A stretch of DNA of 64,000 nt from Halicephalobus mephisto (Eukaryota; Nematoda; Chromadorea; Rhabditida; Panagrolaimidae), in contig SWDT01000092.1 of NCBI GenBank assembly GCA_009193035.1, positions 434,001-498,000 of the forward strand, written 5' to 3'. Every line of letters begins with the position of its first letter. Position 1 is the first letter of the stretch. The position numbers and the translations under genes are program-made. This document shows, in pieces, positions 48,283-59,984 of this stretch. Under the pieces are notes generated by a model. The model searched no databases, was not told the DNA's origin, and saw only the letters and a list, made by a program, of their open reading frames with translations.

Positions 48283-48857
48283 GGTTGACCAAGCGCGGCA
48301 CTCGACGAAGCGCACCACTGACCGTAGAAGACGATAAGGTCCAAGTGGACAGTTCACTGGTTTTAACTTTGGATTAAGGATCGGAATCACTGACAAAAAC
48401 CAGTCGAAAGAGGTGGAGCTTGGGAATTTCTACGGTGGCCGTGAAACCACAGACCAGCTATTCTGGAAGGCGTGGCGACTACGAACCAAACTTTCCATTG
48501 GCTTTCCGCGCAAAACGAGGAATTTTAGGTCTGATCGATGAAACTCGATGTTTATTTTGAAAGAATCAAGGTTGATGCACAACTCAACTAAATTTCAATC
48601 GATTTTTCCTTCAAAAATTACGTTTTTGAAATTTTACATTTCACAGTGTATTTAATGAGTCCCTTAAAATTAAATCTAAAGGATATTTGCCATGAGGGAA
48701 GAGTTTATTTCTCGAAAATTTGGAGTTAATTTTAATAGATATCCTTGCTAATGGAAATGAGGTCAGATGCATCTAGATAAGGGAGACGGGGAATCAAGCT
48801 CAGTCGACATAAAGATCGATTTCGGAGTCTCGTCGTTTTGGCTCGGATTTTGTCACA
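48283..48857. promoter_or_regulatory. Divergent upstream region of Pax2/5/8 and SLC35
   Basis: 575 bp between two divergent start codons. The Pax side is more GC-rich; the middle is AT-rich. It should contain both promoters. No specific binding site is claimed. Confidence 0.4.
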
Positions 48858-49976
48858 ATGTTCTCTTCATGGCTCCACAGTCCCTCCACAAGAAGCATCG
48901 TCTTCCTTGGGCTTATTTCTGTCATGAATTCTCTGTTTAACAGAATTGTCATGACTAAATTTTTCTTCGATTACCCCATTGTTATTCTGATGCTCCAAAT
49001 GGCTGTCACTCTTTTCAGCATTGAAACGGCCAGGTGATTGACCGGTTAAGATCCAAAAATGATAAGGGTTTTATTGTAGATTATGTAATTGGGTAAAGTT
49101 GCCAGCTTACACGTTCCAGAGAGGAAAAGATGTTTTCTTGCCTTCTATGCTGTATGCTTTGAGTTCGTATCTCGTCATGAACTGCTTAGATGGGATCGCC
49201 ATGCCTCTGTTCCCACCGATCCAGAAATTCTGTCCTTTTGCTGTAGTATTATTCGTGTTTTACATCCAAAGGAGAAGCTTACCTACTCGACAAACATTAC
49301 TCTTGGTTGGGCTGATTTGCTTCGGAGGAGCTCTATCTTGTAATTACACCATTTAATTTTAATCCTACTATTGAATTTCAGCTTTTTACGAAATCTCAAT
49401 CGACATCTGGTCTATTGTCTACGGAATAGCAGCCGTGTCCATGCACGCCCTTGCTTTAGTTCTCATCGAACGACTTCACGAGAACTTCTCCAACACCCTC
49501 GAGATTGTCTACATGAACTCTTTCAACTGTCTCTGTCTCTTCCTCATTGCTGATCTCATCCAGGACGAAATCCGAGATGCTTTCATGTACTTCCTAACGA
49601 GTGTGACTCCGTTATTCAGCTGCTGTTTCGTTTCCCTAATTACCTTAGGGGTTATCTTCCACGCCGCCATCTTCTACTGCGTCACTCAAGCCAATGCCCT
49701 TCATACGGCCGTCATTCACAATGTCGCCGGAGCTCTCCAGATCTTCGTTGCTTATGGCTTATCCGTTTATCTCTTCTACGATCTGGCTCCATCTTGGACG
49801 AATATCTTTGGAGTCCTTATTTGTACCGGAGCAACTGCTGCTTTCTACAGTAATTCTAGAAGCTGTTAATCCCACTAATTTAATGCATTACAGGCACCAG
49901 ATACAACCTTGAAAGATGCATCGACATGAAAATCCCGACTGAGGGCAGCAAGTACTACATCACTGAAAAACCCTGA
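48858..49976 (+). CDS. SLC35-family nucleotide-sugar transporter (D-like)
   Basis: SLC35 proteins exchange nucleotide sugars for nucleoside monophosphates across Golgi or ER membranes to feed glycosylation. Four exons (48858-49033, 49080-49339, 49382-49849, 49894-49976) give 328 aa with about ten hydrophobic spans. Features of the family include SVMNSLFNRIVMTKFFFDYP in the first span, LDGIAMPLFPPIQKF, an internal AAVSMHALALVLIERL and HNVAGALQIFVAYGLSVYLF, then FGVLICTGATAAFYSNSR-like ending, here STRYN after splicing. Closest in feel to SLC35D or GDP-mannose-type carriers; substrate cannot be told. The tail of about 30 residues is hydrophilic (ends YYITEKP). Introns are 42-46 bp. Confidence 0.8.
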
Positions 49977-50142
49977 GTTTCCCATTAAGGTAATAAAGAT
50001 TTTTATTTAAAAATCGTTTAATTCTAAATGAGTATTGACACAATTTCCACGATTGCCGTAAAATTCGAGATCTATTGCAAATGCTTTGCACAGGATAAAA
50101 GACTACCAAAATGAAAGAAAAACATGATGTTGGCTGGAGGGG

Positions 50143-53100
50143 TTAAGTGAATCTAGGGGGCCAAACGGCCGGATTAGGTCTTGGAGGAACTACTGGAATA
50201 TCCTTATGACCATTGGCAACAGGACGAGTTGGAATATTAGTTGGACGAGGAGGTGGAGGAGGGGGTGGGGCTGACATCAAAAGAGCTGAAGACTGGACCA
50301 TGATTTGTTCTTCCACTGAAACAACTCATTAAATTCGGAATACAAGACTAAACCGACACTTAGGGGACTGTCTCATAGACGAGAAATCACTACAGCTTCG
50401 AGCAGATGCTAACGACAAACTGTCTTCTTCTTCATCGTCAATATTCAGATTGACGATTGACAATCCATCTATATTATTCAAGTTAATATAACTTGGTTCT
50501 CGTTTGAATGACGGGGCTAATCTCAACATCCAATCATCTTCCCAATCCGGAGATCGAAGCTGTACGGAAATACTCGTTTTCTTACTACCAATCTTGATCT
50601 CCGCTCCATCCATACTCAGAGCAGCTAATGTCAAAGGACCATTTGGCATAGCAATCTTCAAGAAAGGACCTTCAATGGTAGAGAGAGCACATTGGATATC
50701 GAGTTCTTGCAACTTTTGAAGAACAGCGTCTTTGAATTCCTCCGGAAATTGCGAATTCTCAGGGATGGAGCAGAGTACCATACAATCAGGAGGTCCCAAA
50801 GAAGCAACAACATCACGGAAGATCTGTTCACATCGCTTAAGATCAACTTTGAGAACATCTAGATTGAACACAGCACCAACAGGTCTATGATCAGAAGTCC
50901 GGAGTTCCGATCGACGATATTCAACAAGTTTTACAAGTTTCTCATTGACCTCATCACGCCACAATACTCTGTCAGTCCATGCAGGAGCTCTGCCTTTCTC
51001 CGAAGTATCGTAATCATCACTGAATGTGTCATATTTGTAAGTAGGAGCAAAGTTCAACGGTCCTTCTTGGAATGTTTGAAAAACCTAAAAAGTAGTTAAA
51101 AGATTATATCAAATGATGATGTAAATCTGAGGAAAATATTATTCTGTTCGGCACAATCGAGTCACAAAATCTTGCGATTTTTCACTAGCGGAATTAGATA
51201 CAAAAAACGAGGACTAACTAGTTTTGCGTTTCCTTTTTTCACAATAGCTCTAAACGGATCATGCATCACACGTTTTCCTTCATTCGTATCCTCCATTTTG
51301 ATATCTGTTTAAAGATAGAATGACCAAATTAGAACTTACATTTCCGGTAAGGCGTTGTTCTGTCAATTGGTCATAGGAGATCAATGTTTCGAAATCCTTA
51401 TTTTCAATTGCTCGTTTGATGTCAATTCCAGACAAAGAGATACGATAATTGAAATCACCGAACCAAAAAACGACATCATGAGAATTAATTGAACGTCCTT
51501 GTGGAAACTTAAGTTTACGAATAGTAGTCGCAAAATCGTCATTTCTATTTTGAACTTCGTGTTGACCTGCAGCAAAATGAGAACAAACAAAACAGATAGA
51601 AGTGGCATCAATCATGAGTCTGGCAGCAACTGACCCCTTGTTACCTGTAGCTCCACCCATGCCAGTTTTGACATCACTAACAGCGAGCCCTTTGATTCTT
51701 GGAAGTAAATGGACACGAGCACAGAGGATTAGACAAACTCCAACAAGTTGTTCACAGGCCAGAACAACATATTTCTCACGGCTTTTTTCACAAAGAGTTC
51801 GTCTAACACCTTCACAAAATATTCGTTGATTAGTAGTACTTGCTTTCATCATATTGCTTGCATTCAAGTCTACAATTTCTTCAAGACCTACGGCGATAAT
51901 ATCATAAGCAGGTACATCACCTGAAAGGTTCTGCTGAAATCCAGATGAAGAGTAAACAAACAAACCAGAAGCCCAGGAACTTCCATAAAACCATTCTTCA
52001 AACGAGTTTTCATGTTTGAAAGCAACATTGTGCAAATTCTTGCCACCATTAACGTTCCAAGTCCCAACAAATACAGAGAGAGTTTGACGGGTAGACATTT
52101 CATCTCGTCGTGCAATCAATTCGGGCAAGGCATTGGGGCATTCTGAAATAAAAATATTAAAATTGAAAAGTTACTTAACTACAACACAATCACGTACAAC
52201 ATCCATTTCCATCCGAACAAACCTGTCACGTAACAACTGACTGTATCAAAAATGTGGCATTACCATTTTGCAATAAGCTAAAACAAACTCACCTTTCATC
52301 ATTTGCGGAGGTAAAAACCGGGACGCTTTATCGAATTCATCATCAAAGTACCCATTTCCAAGAAGAAATAGATCAAATGACTCTTGTTTTGCTGAATCCA
52401 TCAAGTTGTTCTGAAGGGTTCTGGCGATTGAACGACTAGCATCCTTCAACTTTGATTTCCCTTCTAGAGCACCAGTGCCAGCATAGATGATGCTGCATTG
52501 ATCTCCGTTCTTCTGCCAAATATCCTTCAAAGTTTCTTCAAACCGAGAACTGATGCCGGCTTTCAGTTTCTCCACTTCCAAATCTCGTAGTTGAATAGAC
52601 AGGGCTTTTAAGCCAACAAGAGTCTGGACACAGTTCGTTCGATCCAAGCAATCCATACAGTTTGTTCTGATGACTCCAGATTGCACTCTGAAATTAAAAA
52701 TATATAATAGAATGACAATTGTAAAACAAACTTCTCGGTTGTTCCATCTGTTATGAGAAAATAACCGTGTTGTTCTACGATTGAGTCTAATTTGGACTGA
52801 AGTGTCTTGATAGAAGTCTTCGAAATTTTCATCTGAGCATGATAGTCAAAAGAAATCATCTCCATATCTGAATGCGATGACCCTTTATACACAGTTTTGA
52901 AAGCTTCGGACAATTTTCTCTCCCCTTCTTTGGATCCAAGCAGATTTACAGTGGCGATGTAATTATAGAGTTTCTTCAGCTGGGTATAATGACGTTCGAA
53001 GGCTGGAACAGAGGCTTCGATGGACCTCATTTTGATGGTATGCGACCCTACTTGAACCCCTGGTTGTTCCCAGAATAACGGAACAGACCCCCTGATCTGA

Positions 53101-53943
53101 ATAAAAGAAGAATGTTGGTTCTCGAAGGATATCAACTGTTCAGTTTCCACAAAATTGGCAACAGATCCATCGTCATTGGCCCCACGGACATTGAATCTAG
53201 TTCCAACTCGTTCACAACTCAATCTGGAGATGATAGCAACCTTAGCAGTTCTATGGCCCACGTAAATGGTCCGGATAAGTACACTACCACACATACATCT
53301 AACAAACCAATCATCGGGATTGATTCCAAATCGCTCCAGTGGGAAATAAAGGTTCCTATTCCAGAAAAATCGATAATCTTCAGTGCCGGGTTCACTGCGG
53401 CTTTGAGTAGATAACGTTAAATCGAATAAGTTACTTGAATTGACAGAGTTCGCAAAATAAAAATTCTCGGATGACAGTAGTCTGGCTAGCTGAAACGTAA
53501 ACATTGGACAATGTCCAAGAACAACGGAAAGCCAACTCACCTCTGGTATTCTCTCATCAAGCATCTGATTCGGTTCTCGATTCAAGGAGAGGAATTTGAC
53601 CGCAGAAATCTTGTTAATATCACATTCATTGAGTTTGCCAACAGACTTGATTTCAGTAATCAGAATCAAATAGGCATCGTCAATTGCAGACAATTTGAGA
53701 ATTCCCATGATTCCACATCCATCGGCGATTTTAGTAGAGGAATTCTTGAACCTGTCACCTTCGGAAGGGGCTGCAAACAATGCATTTCAAGCAATCCGAA
53801 TCCAGATGAAACTTACCAAGAGTAGTAATGCATCCATTTTCAATGAAAAGGTAAGAGTTGTTGTTAACCGATTCTACGAGGATTTTATAAGATTGACCGG
53901 AACTCTTAGGTATTGCATATACCCGATACCCGCGAAGTGACAT
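50143..53943 (-). CDS. SYNJ1: Synaptojanin, dual phosphoinositide phosphatase
   Basis: Synaptojanin strips PI(4,5)P2 from endocytic vesicles so that clathrin can uncoat. Seven exons (53943-53817, 53770-53541, 53489-52732, 52687-52293, 52142-51340, 51084-50358, 50315-50143) give 1070 aa. The Sac1 domain holds the CX5R motif RTNCMDCLDRTN (near residue 380), so it should be active. The 5-phosphatase domain has VGTWNVNGGKN, GLEEIVDLNA, GGATGNKGSVAARL, FWFGDFNYRI and PAWTDRVLWR with SDHRPVGA. An RRM-like domain follows (VLCSIPENSQFPEEF). The tail is Pro-rich (APPPPPPPRPTNIP; VPPRPNPAVWPPRF), fit for SH3 partners. The 255-bp intron at 51085-51339 could hide an in-frame cassette exon. C. elegans counterpart: UNC-26. 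Confidence 0.95.
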
Positions 53944-54168
53944 GGCAACACCCTAAAAATTGGAAAAGATAAAGATGGAGAAAAATTCATTAATGTGAGA
54001 AACAGGAAGTGAATTCCGTTTTCGGAAATCGAAGAATATCGATGGCGTTGCAGACAAGACGCCAAAAGTCGTTTGTGCTCGTTCGGGATTTGCTAAGTGA
54101 CCATTTCATAAACGGGTGGTTGGATTTTCATTCTCGGGTTTGTCTCTGTTGTTTTATTATTCAATGAA
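53944..54168. promoter_or_regulatory. Short divergent promoter SYNJ / BACK-domain gene
   Basis: 225 bp between two divergent start codons, so control elements are probably shared. An acceptor-like AATTTTTAG lies about 5 bases upstream of the synaptojanin ATG. No other motif is called. Confidence 0.4.
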
Positions 54169-55581
54169 ATGGGCAATGTCCAGATCGGTCAAATTAAAGA
54201 TGTAGAGAAAGTCGGTGTCAAGAAGCCCTCGACGATGATAACCATCGAAGCCATGGATCATTGCTGGGAGATAAACTTCAGAATTGTCGACCAATCTCCA
54301 ACTTTGATTTCCCTTTTCCAAGACATCCCACGGACTGGGAAATCCGTAGATGTAGTTTATGATGAAATTACTGAAGATCTAGATCCTATGGATGTCGAAA
54401 GAGCTTTGAGGTTCATCGACTTGACTCCTAAAGAAATCAAGAAAGACCTCAGTGTCATTGGGATCTCAGATTTACTTCGTGGTTTGTTCCTAGCACATTA
54501 CTTACGGATGGTTAGTTTTGATTTTTGGTTTTGTTTATATAAAGTATTTCAGGAAAACCTTATTGAAGGCCATCAATTAAGGATCCTCCAAATATTGATG
54601 GGAGATAATTTTTTCATGTTTTACGAAAAATCCGAGCAACTTAAAATGAATAACTTCAAGTCACAGCTTTATAAAACGTTACGTACCCAATTCGATATGT
54701 GGAAAGAGAACGAAACATTTCTGAAATCTGTTCCACGACATTTCATGAAAGCTTTACTTAAGGATGGCCGGACACTGACGAGTTCCGGGGAAATAGGGAT
54801 GTACAGAGTTATGAAGAAGGTGAGTTATATCTTCATTTTCTGTAATAATACCATTTTTAGTGGGTTGATCTCCAAGATCCCGCTCCACCTCTGAATTACG
54901 AGAACTACAAAGACCTGATTAGTGAAATTCGGTTCCAGAACCTGATCATCTGTCCGCTTTTTCTCCAGGAATTGGAAAAAGATGGGATTCTCCCGGGAAT
55001 TATTTTAAATAGAATGAAAGATGACATGCTCATGGACATGATCAGGGACCGTAATGAACCATTCCCCTATATTAAACCCGGTTCTGACGTCTTCTATGAA
55101 TCTTGTTACAGACTCGGCGCCAAAGACAGAAAAGACGGCATGAGGTGGATCTTCCAAAATGGCATTTTCGGACATACCCTTGAGTTCTTCCACGTGGATA
55201 AGTAAGGTTTGATTTTATCAAGTATACTTGAAATTCTCATTTAGCACTATTTATGCTTGTCGACGACTGTTGACGAATTCTCTAGTGGATTCGTCAGAAG
55301 AAGCGACCTTTTCTCTCCAGATACTTTTCACAGACTGGCAATACAAATTACTCAAGGAAACCGCTATCAGGACATTTGTTTTCCCCTTAGGTAAAAATAT
55401 TAGGGTCACTTCTGTCCCTGAGGCTGTGAAAAAGGATGAATATCACTTTTTTGTCCTCATCCATCTGCAAAACAAGTTCCTGAAGTCGGGATATGTGTAT
55501 TTTGACCTTAACAACAAAGAAGACGAGTTTGATCCGAACAGTGATCCGGATATGGGCCCTAATTTGAGAATTACTCGATAA
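54169..55581 (+). CDS. BTB/BACK-like domain protein
   Basis: Four exons (54169-54510, 54553-54819, 54861-55201, 55245-55581) give 428 aa. Residues about 20-120 (starting KKPSTMITIEAMDH, then VYDEITEDLDPMDVERALRF) resemble a diverged BTB fold. Residues about 190-270 (SVPRHFMKALLKDGRTLTSSG, MYRVMKKWVDLQD) match a BACK helical domain, usual in Cullin-3 substrate adaptors. The C-terminal half has no Kelch repeats and instead a globular region with FLKSGYVYFDLNNKEDEF. Nematodes hold many such BTB/BACK genes. Adaptor function is inferred only; the BTB part lacks a convincing core, so it might not bind Cullin-3. Confidence 0.65.
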
Positions 55582-55882
55582 ATAATTTCACTTTCAAAAT
55601 GAAAGTTGCATTGTCATTAAAATGATAAATTTCTCAATTAAAAATCTAATACGTCACTTTATCCGATAGAAGATCTGCGTTTTTCAATTTCATACATGGT
55701 CGATTCAAAAAACAATCAAATCAGCAAATTTGAGAGAAATGGAAAGAGGAACATAGCGCCCCGTGTTTCCACTTCATCACTGATTTTTGTCAGAAAAAAT
55801 CAGCCACGATTTTCTTCTTAATTTTTTTCTCGACTTTTATTGTTTCTTTGGAGATGGTGTGACCTGACTGAGAACCTGAATT

Positions 55883-57359
55883 ATGATCCCAAACGGACCG
55901 ATTTACTTGGCCTTAGGAATTGGAGCTGCTTTTATCAATGTTCCTCTTTTGATTTTCACTTTCCTCAAAAATGATCTCAGAACGAAGTATCCGACTGTGG
56001 CGGGTAGGAAATAGGTGAACGGATTAGAATATATTTATTGGTTTAGGACAATTGTTAGTTGATTTTCTTTGTATTTGCTTCCTGATCACTTCTGGACTCA
56101 TGTTTCTGCAATGGACTTCTTGCAGAACGGCTTACGTAGTAATCAGTGCTGTTCCGATTTTACAGGTAAGTAAATCCCGAAGGAGTTATACAGGAACACT
56201 TTCTGAATCGGGGAGTTGATGATCGGATTGCTTCCTGACCGTGGGTTCGTCTCTTCTGTTTCCTAGAGAGTTGAGGACGATGGTCTGTCCCCTTGGGGTT
56301 TCCTCCAGCTTCTCTATCCGTGACTGGCCCGGCTGTTGTTGGGGGTTTGCAGTGGATTGTTTTTTCCTTATTCTCCTTCTGGCAGCGATCGAGTCGATTT
56401 GTCTCTTGGTTCTCGGGATCCGGATTCTTATGAAGCAACAGATGATTATGATCATCCCTGTCACGAAGGACATCACGAGGGCAATCACCATCCAGACCCT
56501 GAGACCCGGGATCACGAATCTGTCCAAAGCTGAGCTTGGCTGGTATTCTCCCATCCTGGAAACGGAAATAATTTAGATAAAATTAAAACTAAAAGAAACT
56601 TTAGCCACAATTGTCCGAAAAAGGCGTCAAATGCCAGAGAAATTTCGGAAACGAATCAATGGGCACCAGCTGTTGGACGGAGTTTCCATTTCTTTCTGTC
56701 GAAATACATCTTTTCCAAAACAATTCACACTTTATTCCCTTGAGAGTAATTTTTTCAGTCCGTGTATACTTTGATTACAACAATCGACTACTTGGTAGCC
56801 AGATTCCAACCGCTGTTCTTCCACTCACCTCCATTCCTCTATAGATTCACGTTGTTCACAAGTGGTTTTATTACTTCGACCTTGTTATTTTTCGTTTGTT
56901 TCGAAAACGAAGATTTCTCGTGCCCGGATGCTTCGGAATCAACGCTTGACGGATTTTTATTTCTTTATTCGAGCTGTATAATTCTGAATTTCGCATCTTT
57001 GATATGTTTATTGATCCTGTTTTTCAATCTGACTGACCTTCAATTCAAGTTTGCCATTACAGTAAGCCAGATAATGTCTGCAATTGAATAATTATTTTTT
57101 TCAGATAAAATTCACCGTAATTTTATCATTGATATTAATTCCTTTCCTTATTGTCCTTGTTCTCTACTTTTTCGACAATAAGAAATTAGTTCATTTTGGA
57201 ATCGACATATCTGCCTCATTCATAGCCGTGGGCATAATCATCAACTCCGTTCTTCAGCTACGTAATAAACATCTTTCGGTAAGTTCTAGTAAATCTTTCT
57301 GATCCGAATAATGTAGTTTTCAGAAAGAAGCCAGGAGTTTCATCACGGGTTCTGTTTGA
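55883..57359 (+). CDS. Serpentine seven-transmembrane receptor (nematode GPCR type)
   Basis: Five exons (55883-56003, 56047-56165, 56759-57061, 57105-57278, 57324-57359) give 250 aa. Seven hydrophobic spans can be counted: IYLALGIGAAFINVPLLIF, LLVDFLCICFLITSGLMFL, VVISAVPILQSVYTLITT, FTLFTSGFITSTLLFFVCF, FLFLYSSCIILNFASLICL, VILSLILIPFLIVLVLYF and IDISASFIAVGIIINSVL. After span 3 it reads IDYLVARFQPLFF, in the position of a DRY box, as often in nematode chemoreceptors. It is short for the class (usually 300-350 aa). The 593-bp second intron carries the TMIE gene on the other strand. Ligand unknown. Confidence 0.7.
56186..56554 (-). CDS. TMIE: TMIE (transmembrane inner ear) homologue nested in a GPCR intron
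   Basis: TMIE is a subunit of the TMC mechanotransduction channel in vertebrate hair cells and in nematode sensory cells. A single uninterrupted exon gives 122 aa. After a short head come VWMVIALVMSFVTGMIIIIC (one membrane span), then the family hallmark CFIRIRIPRTKRQIDSI; human has CVLKCRVPRTKKEIEA at the same place. The tail is hydrophilic, basic and Gln-rich, and ends SESVPV. The ATG lies one base after a TTTCCAG acceptor-like site, so a small upstream exon or a trans-spliced leader is possible. The whole gene lies within the second intron of the receptor gene on the opposite strand. Confidence 0.85.
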   Translation of the reverse strand: MGEYQPSSALDRFVIPGLRVWMVIALVMSFVTGMIIIICCFIRIRIPRTKRQIDSIAARRRIRKKQSTANPQQQPGQSRIEKLEETPRGQTIVLNSLGNRRDEPTVRKQSDHQLPDSESVPV

Positions 57360-57990
57360 TGGAAATTTCACAAACTAAAGATTCATAATAACATGATTAT
57401 TAGTAAAATTTAGGAATTCCAGTAGCATCTCTTATTATTGACTTAGATGTCATTACATAAGACAGCGAAATCATTGCCCTTGGATGTGAATATGAATAAT
57501 TCAATATCAAAATAAAAATCACAAATAAAACTTAAACAATATTAAGAGTAATTATAAATGAATTTTTAAATCAGAATTTTAACAATCAAAATATTTCGTT
57601 TTTTACTAAGATTTTATAAATTACAAAAAAATTTCTGATTACAATAAATAACATACTCGACAGAATCCCTTACAAAGATTTCTTAGTTCCTTCACGTAGG
57701 ATTACACAATAAACCCGGTTAAAATCACTCAATATTTATTCATTTTCCAAATTATCTAATTTTCTCATCAAAATCCAATACAAGTCAAGGGAGCTTAAAC
57801 TTTCTCTCGGTTTCCTCACTGTGATCCCAAACCTGAAAAGAATTTTTTTTCAAGAATAAAAACCCATCATCGTTATAGGTTCCATAACACCAGGGGCCTT
57901 GGAGGACGTGATGATTTTCCGTGCTGAAAATCGCCAATTTGTACACATTGACTGATATTAGTTCAGATAATTATCACCTTGTTATTTTTC
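57360..57990. other. AT-rich flank left of the mobile element
   Basis: About 630 bp, very AT-rich, after the receptor gene stop. No gene is seen. It ends at the left inverted repeat of the element. Confidence 0.5.
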
Positions 57991-58320
57991 AGTAGTATAT
58001 AATAGGGTTTTCTAGGACAGCCAAAATTTCACCCGCCACCGATCGAACCACCACATGAATATTTGCCTTACACATAGTTAAAAAATTGTATAAATTATCC
58101 AAAAACGTCACTCAAAATCAATATGCAGATAATTATCATCCACCAGATCTGGGACAGCCCAAATCTCTCATCCCCCTCCAGAACTAGGTACTAATAGTTA
58201 GCTTTTCAATTGCAAAAAATGACCAAGTTAAACAAATTTTCACTCAAAACCAGCTAGGACAATTTTCAAAACTATGTCTTCTCCCTCCAGACCTGGGATA
58301 GTCCGAGATTCCCCTTCTCA
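57991..58320 (+). repeat. Left terminal inverted repeat
   Basis: It holds three sub-units spaced about 140 bp, each centred on a variant of CTGGGACAGCC (near 58012, 58149, 58292) followed by a C-rich stretch such as CACCCGCCACC or CATCCCCCTCC. The reverse complement matches the right repeat at 61510-61855, including GATCTGGTGGATGATAATT. Confidence 0.75.
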
Positions 58321-58448
58321 ACCATTTGTTCGATATTTAAGACTCTGCTTAAAAAAAGCTAATTTAAGATTATTTCACCTATCGATAAATAAGTTATAAA
58401 TTCGTAAACTGTCCAAATTTGAAAACAAATTTATTTGTTAGATTAAAA

Positions 58449-59984
58449 CTATTCATTACACAAGAAGTTTCGTAGAGCCGTTTCCAGGCGTTTAAAATAA
58501 CGATTAAATGTCTTCCCATTAACGTTCTTGTTGTTCTTTAGGGCTGGGTCGTTTTCCATTGCTTCTTTTGCCTTGTAGATATTGTTCAGAATATCCCACT
58601 TCTCGAAATATGTTTTCAAACAAGGGATATCTGGAGTAGAGTTCAAAATAGTCGGCTCATTGTCGATGCTACCTATGTTAACCTGAAATTAACACAATGT
58701 ATATAAACAATTACACAAAAATAAAAAAATTACCCCAAAATCGATTATCCTCAATTCCCTTATTGGACCTTCTTTGCCTTCTCTCTTCTCAGCTTCAGTG
58801 GATTGTCGCTCGACCACACCATGATTGCCTTTGTTTCTTTGCAAATCATTTAGGCACAGGAGGGACGAAAGGATTTTCATCTGCCTCTTCATCTCTGTAT
58901 CGATCACGACGCTTTCTCTTGCTAAATTATAACTAAATACATATATAATCATCTAAATCTCACCTTCAGGAGGTCCGTTTTCCAGCATTTGAGGAACTGA
59001 TACTCCAGAAGCCGTACAGAAGTTGTCAACTAAATAGTCAAATATAAAATGTAATGTCAAATTGATTCTCACTTAATTTGGTCGAGATGAACACAAGCTC
59101 AGGTTTATTCACATCGGGTATGATATGAACTTCAGCTGGCCCCAGCCCAATGAGTCTGAGTAGAATATATACAAATATCTCCATCAGATCAATCGTTGGC
59201 CGGTTGGGAAAATCTATCTCCTCCTCAGGTTCAGGGATATTTCTAAGAGTCTTGGCATAATAAGAACTGATATCTTGCACGAATACAAATACGCCAAGCT
59301 AAAAATACATAAGGATAATAACAAAGTAAGCTGTAATTACATGCATGAACACCAGCACACTCTTTGAATTTGTCCTTGAGCTCCACTTTTTGTTTCGGAT
59401 AGAGCGCCTCGAAATATGCCAAAACGGAACGATCGAGATACTTTTTTGTGTTATGAATGAGAAAATTCATATCCCTGCCGATTCTCAGTCGCTCAATCAT
59501 TAAAGTTGGATAGGTTACAAAGAATTTAGAGGCATCGAGTGGCGACAACTGCATTCGAGCATTAAGGGCAATCTCTCGTCTTCCTTCAGTAACACCAGAT
59601 GTGGTCATTCCTCTAATTTCTTCAATCATCTGGAGATATGTCTGCCAATTGATCAGCATATTATGCTTCTGAAATCAGTCAAATTAATCAAATCAAAATA
59701 TAAAAATTCAACTTACAACGACGATTTCTTCGAAATCCTTGATCGATTCCAAAGGATGTAGAGAATCGGGAAGTGATTTACCCCTAAACTCAATTTCTTG
59801 AAAATTCGGAGGAATTTGTGTTGTCTTCTCGACCAATTTTAACAAATCACCACGATAAATCTGAAAATAACATAGAAGTTATATATAAATAATTATCAAA
59901 GTAACAAACCTGTGGTTCTACAATATTATTCTTGAACAATCGATCCTTTTCCTCACCGATGAGACGAATAGTGATGATGACCAT
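58449..59984 (-). CDS. Unknown protein with ubiquitin-like N-terminus, inside the mobile element
   Basis: Seven exons (59984-59910, 59860-59717, 59668-59351, 59298-59073, 59029-58964, 58921-58734, 58682-58449) join in frame to 416 aa. Residues 1 to about 73 look like a ubiquitin-like fold: VIITIRLIG at the start and IPPNFQEIEFRGKSL in place of ubiquitin's IPPDQQRLIFAGKQL; no Gly-Gly follows. The rest has Met/Arg-rich helices (IEEIRGMTTSGVTEGRREI) and a hydrophobic LMEIFVYILLRLIGLG stretch, and ends in FKRLETALRNFLCNE. I do not recognise it. The ATG directly follows TTTACAG. Multiple introns point to a cellular gene captured by, or swept into, the element. The exon 5-6 join is the least certain. 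Confidence 0.55.

Noticed and set aside
50316..50348. A 33-bp last intron in synaptojanin
   Set aside because: A donor nine bases upstream gives a 42-bp intron in the same phase, the usual size in this genome.
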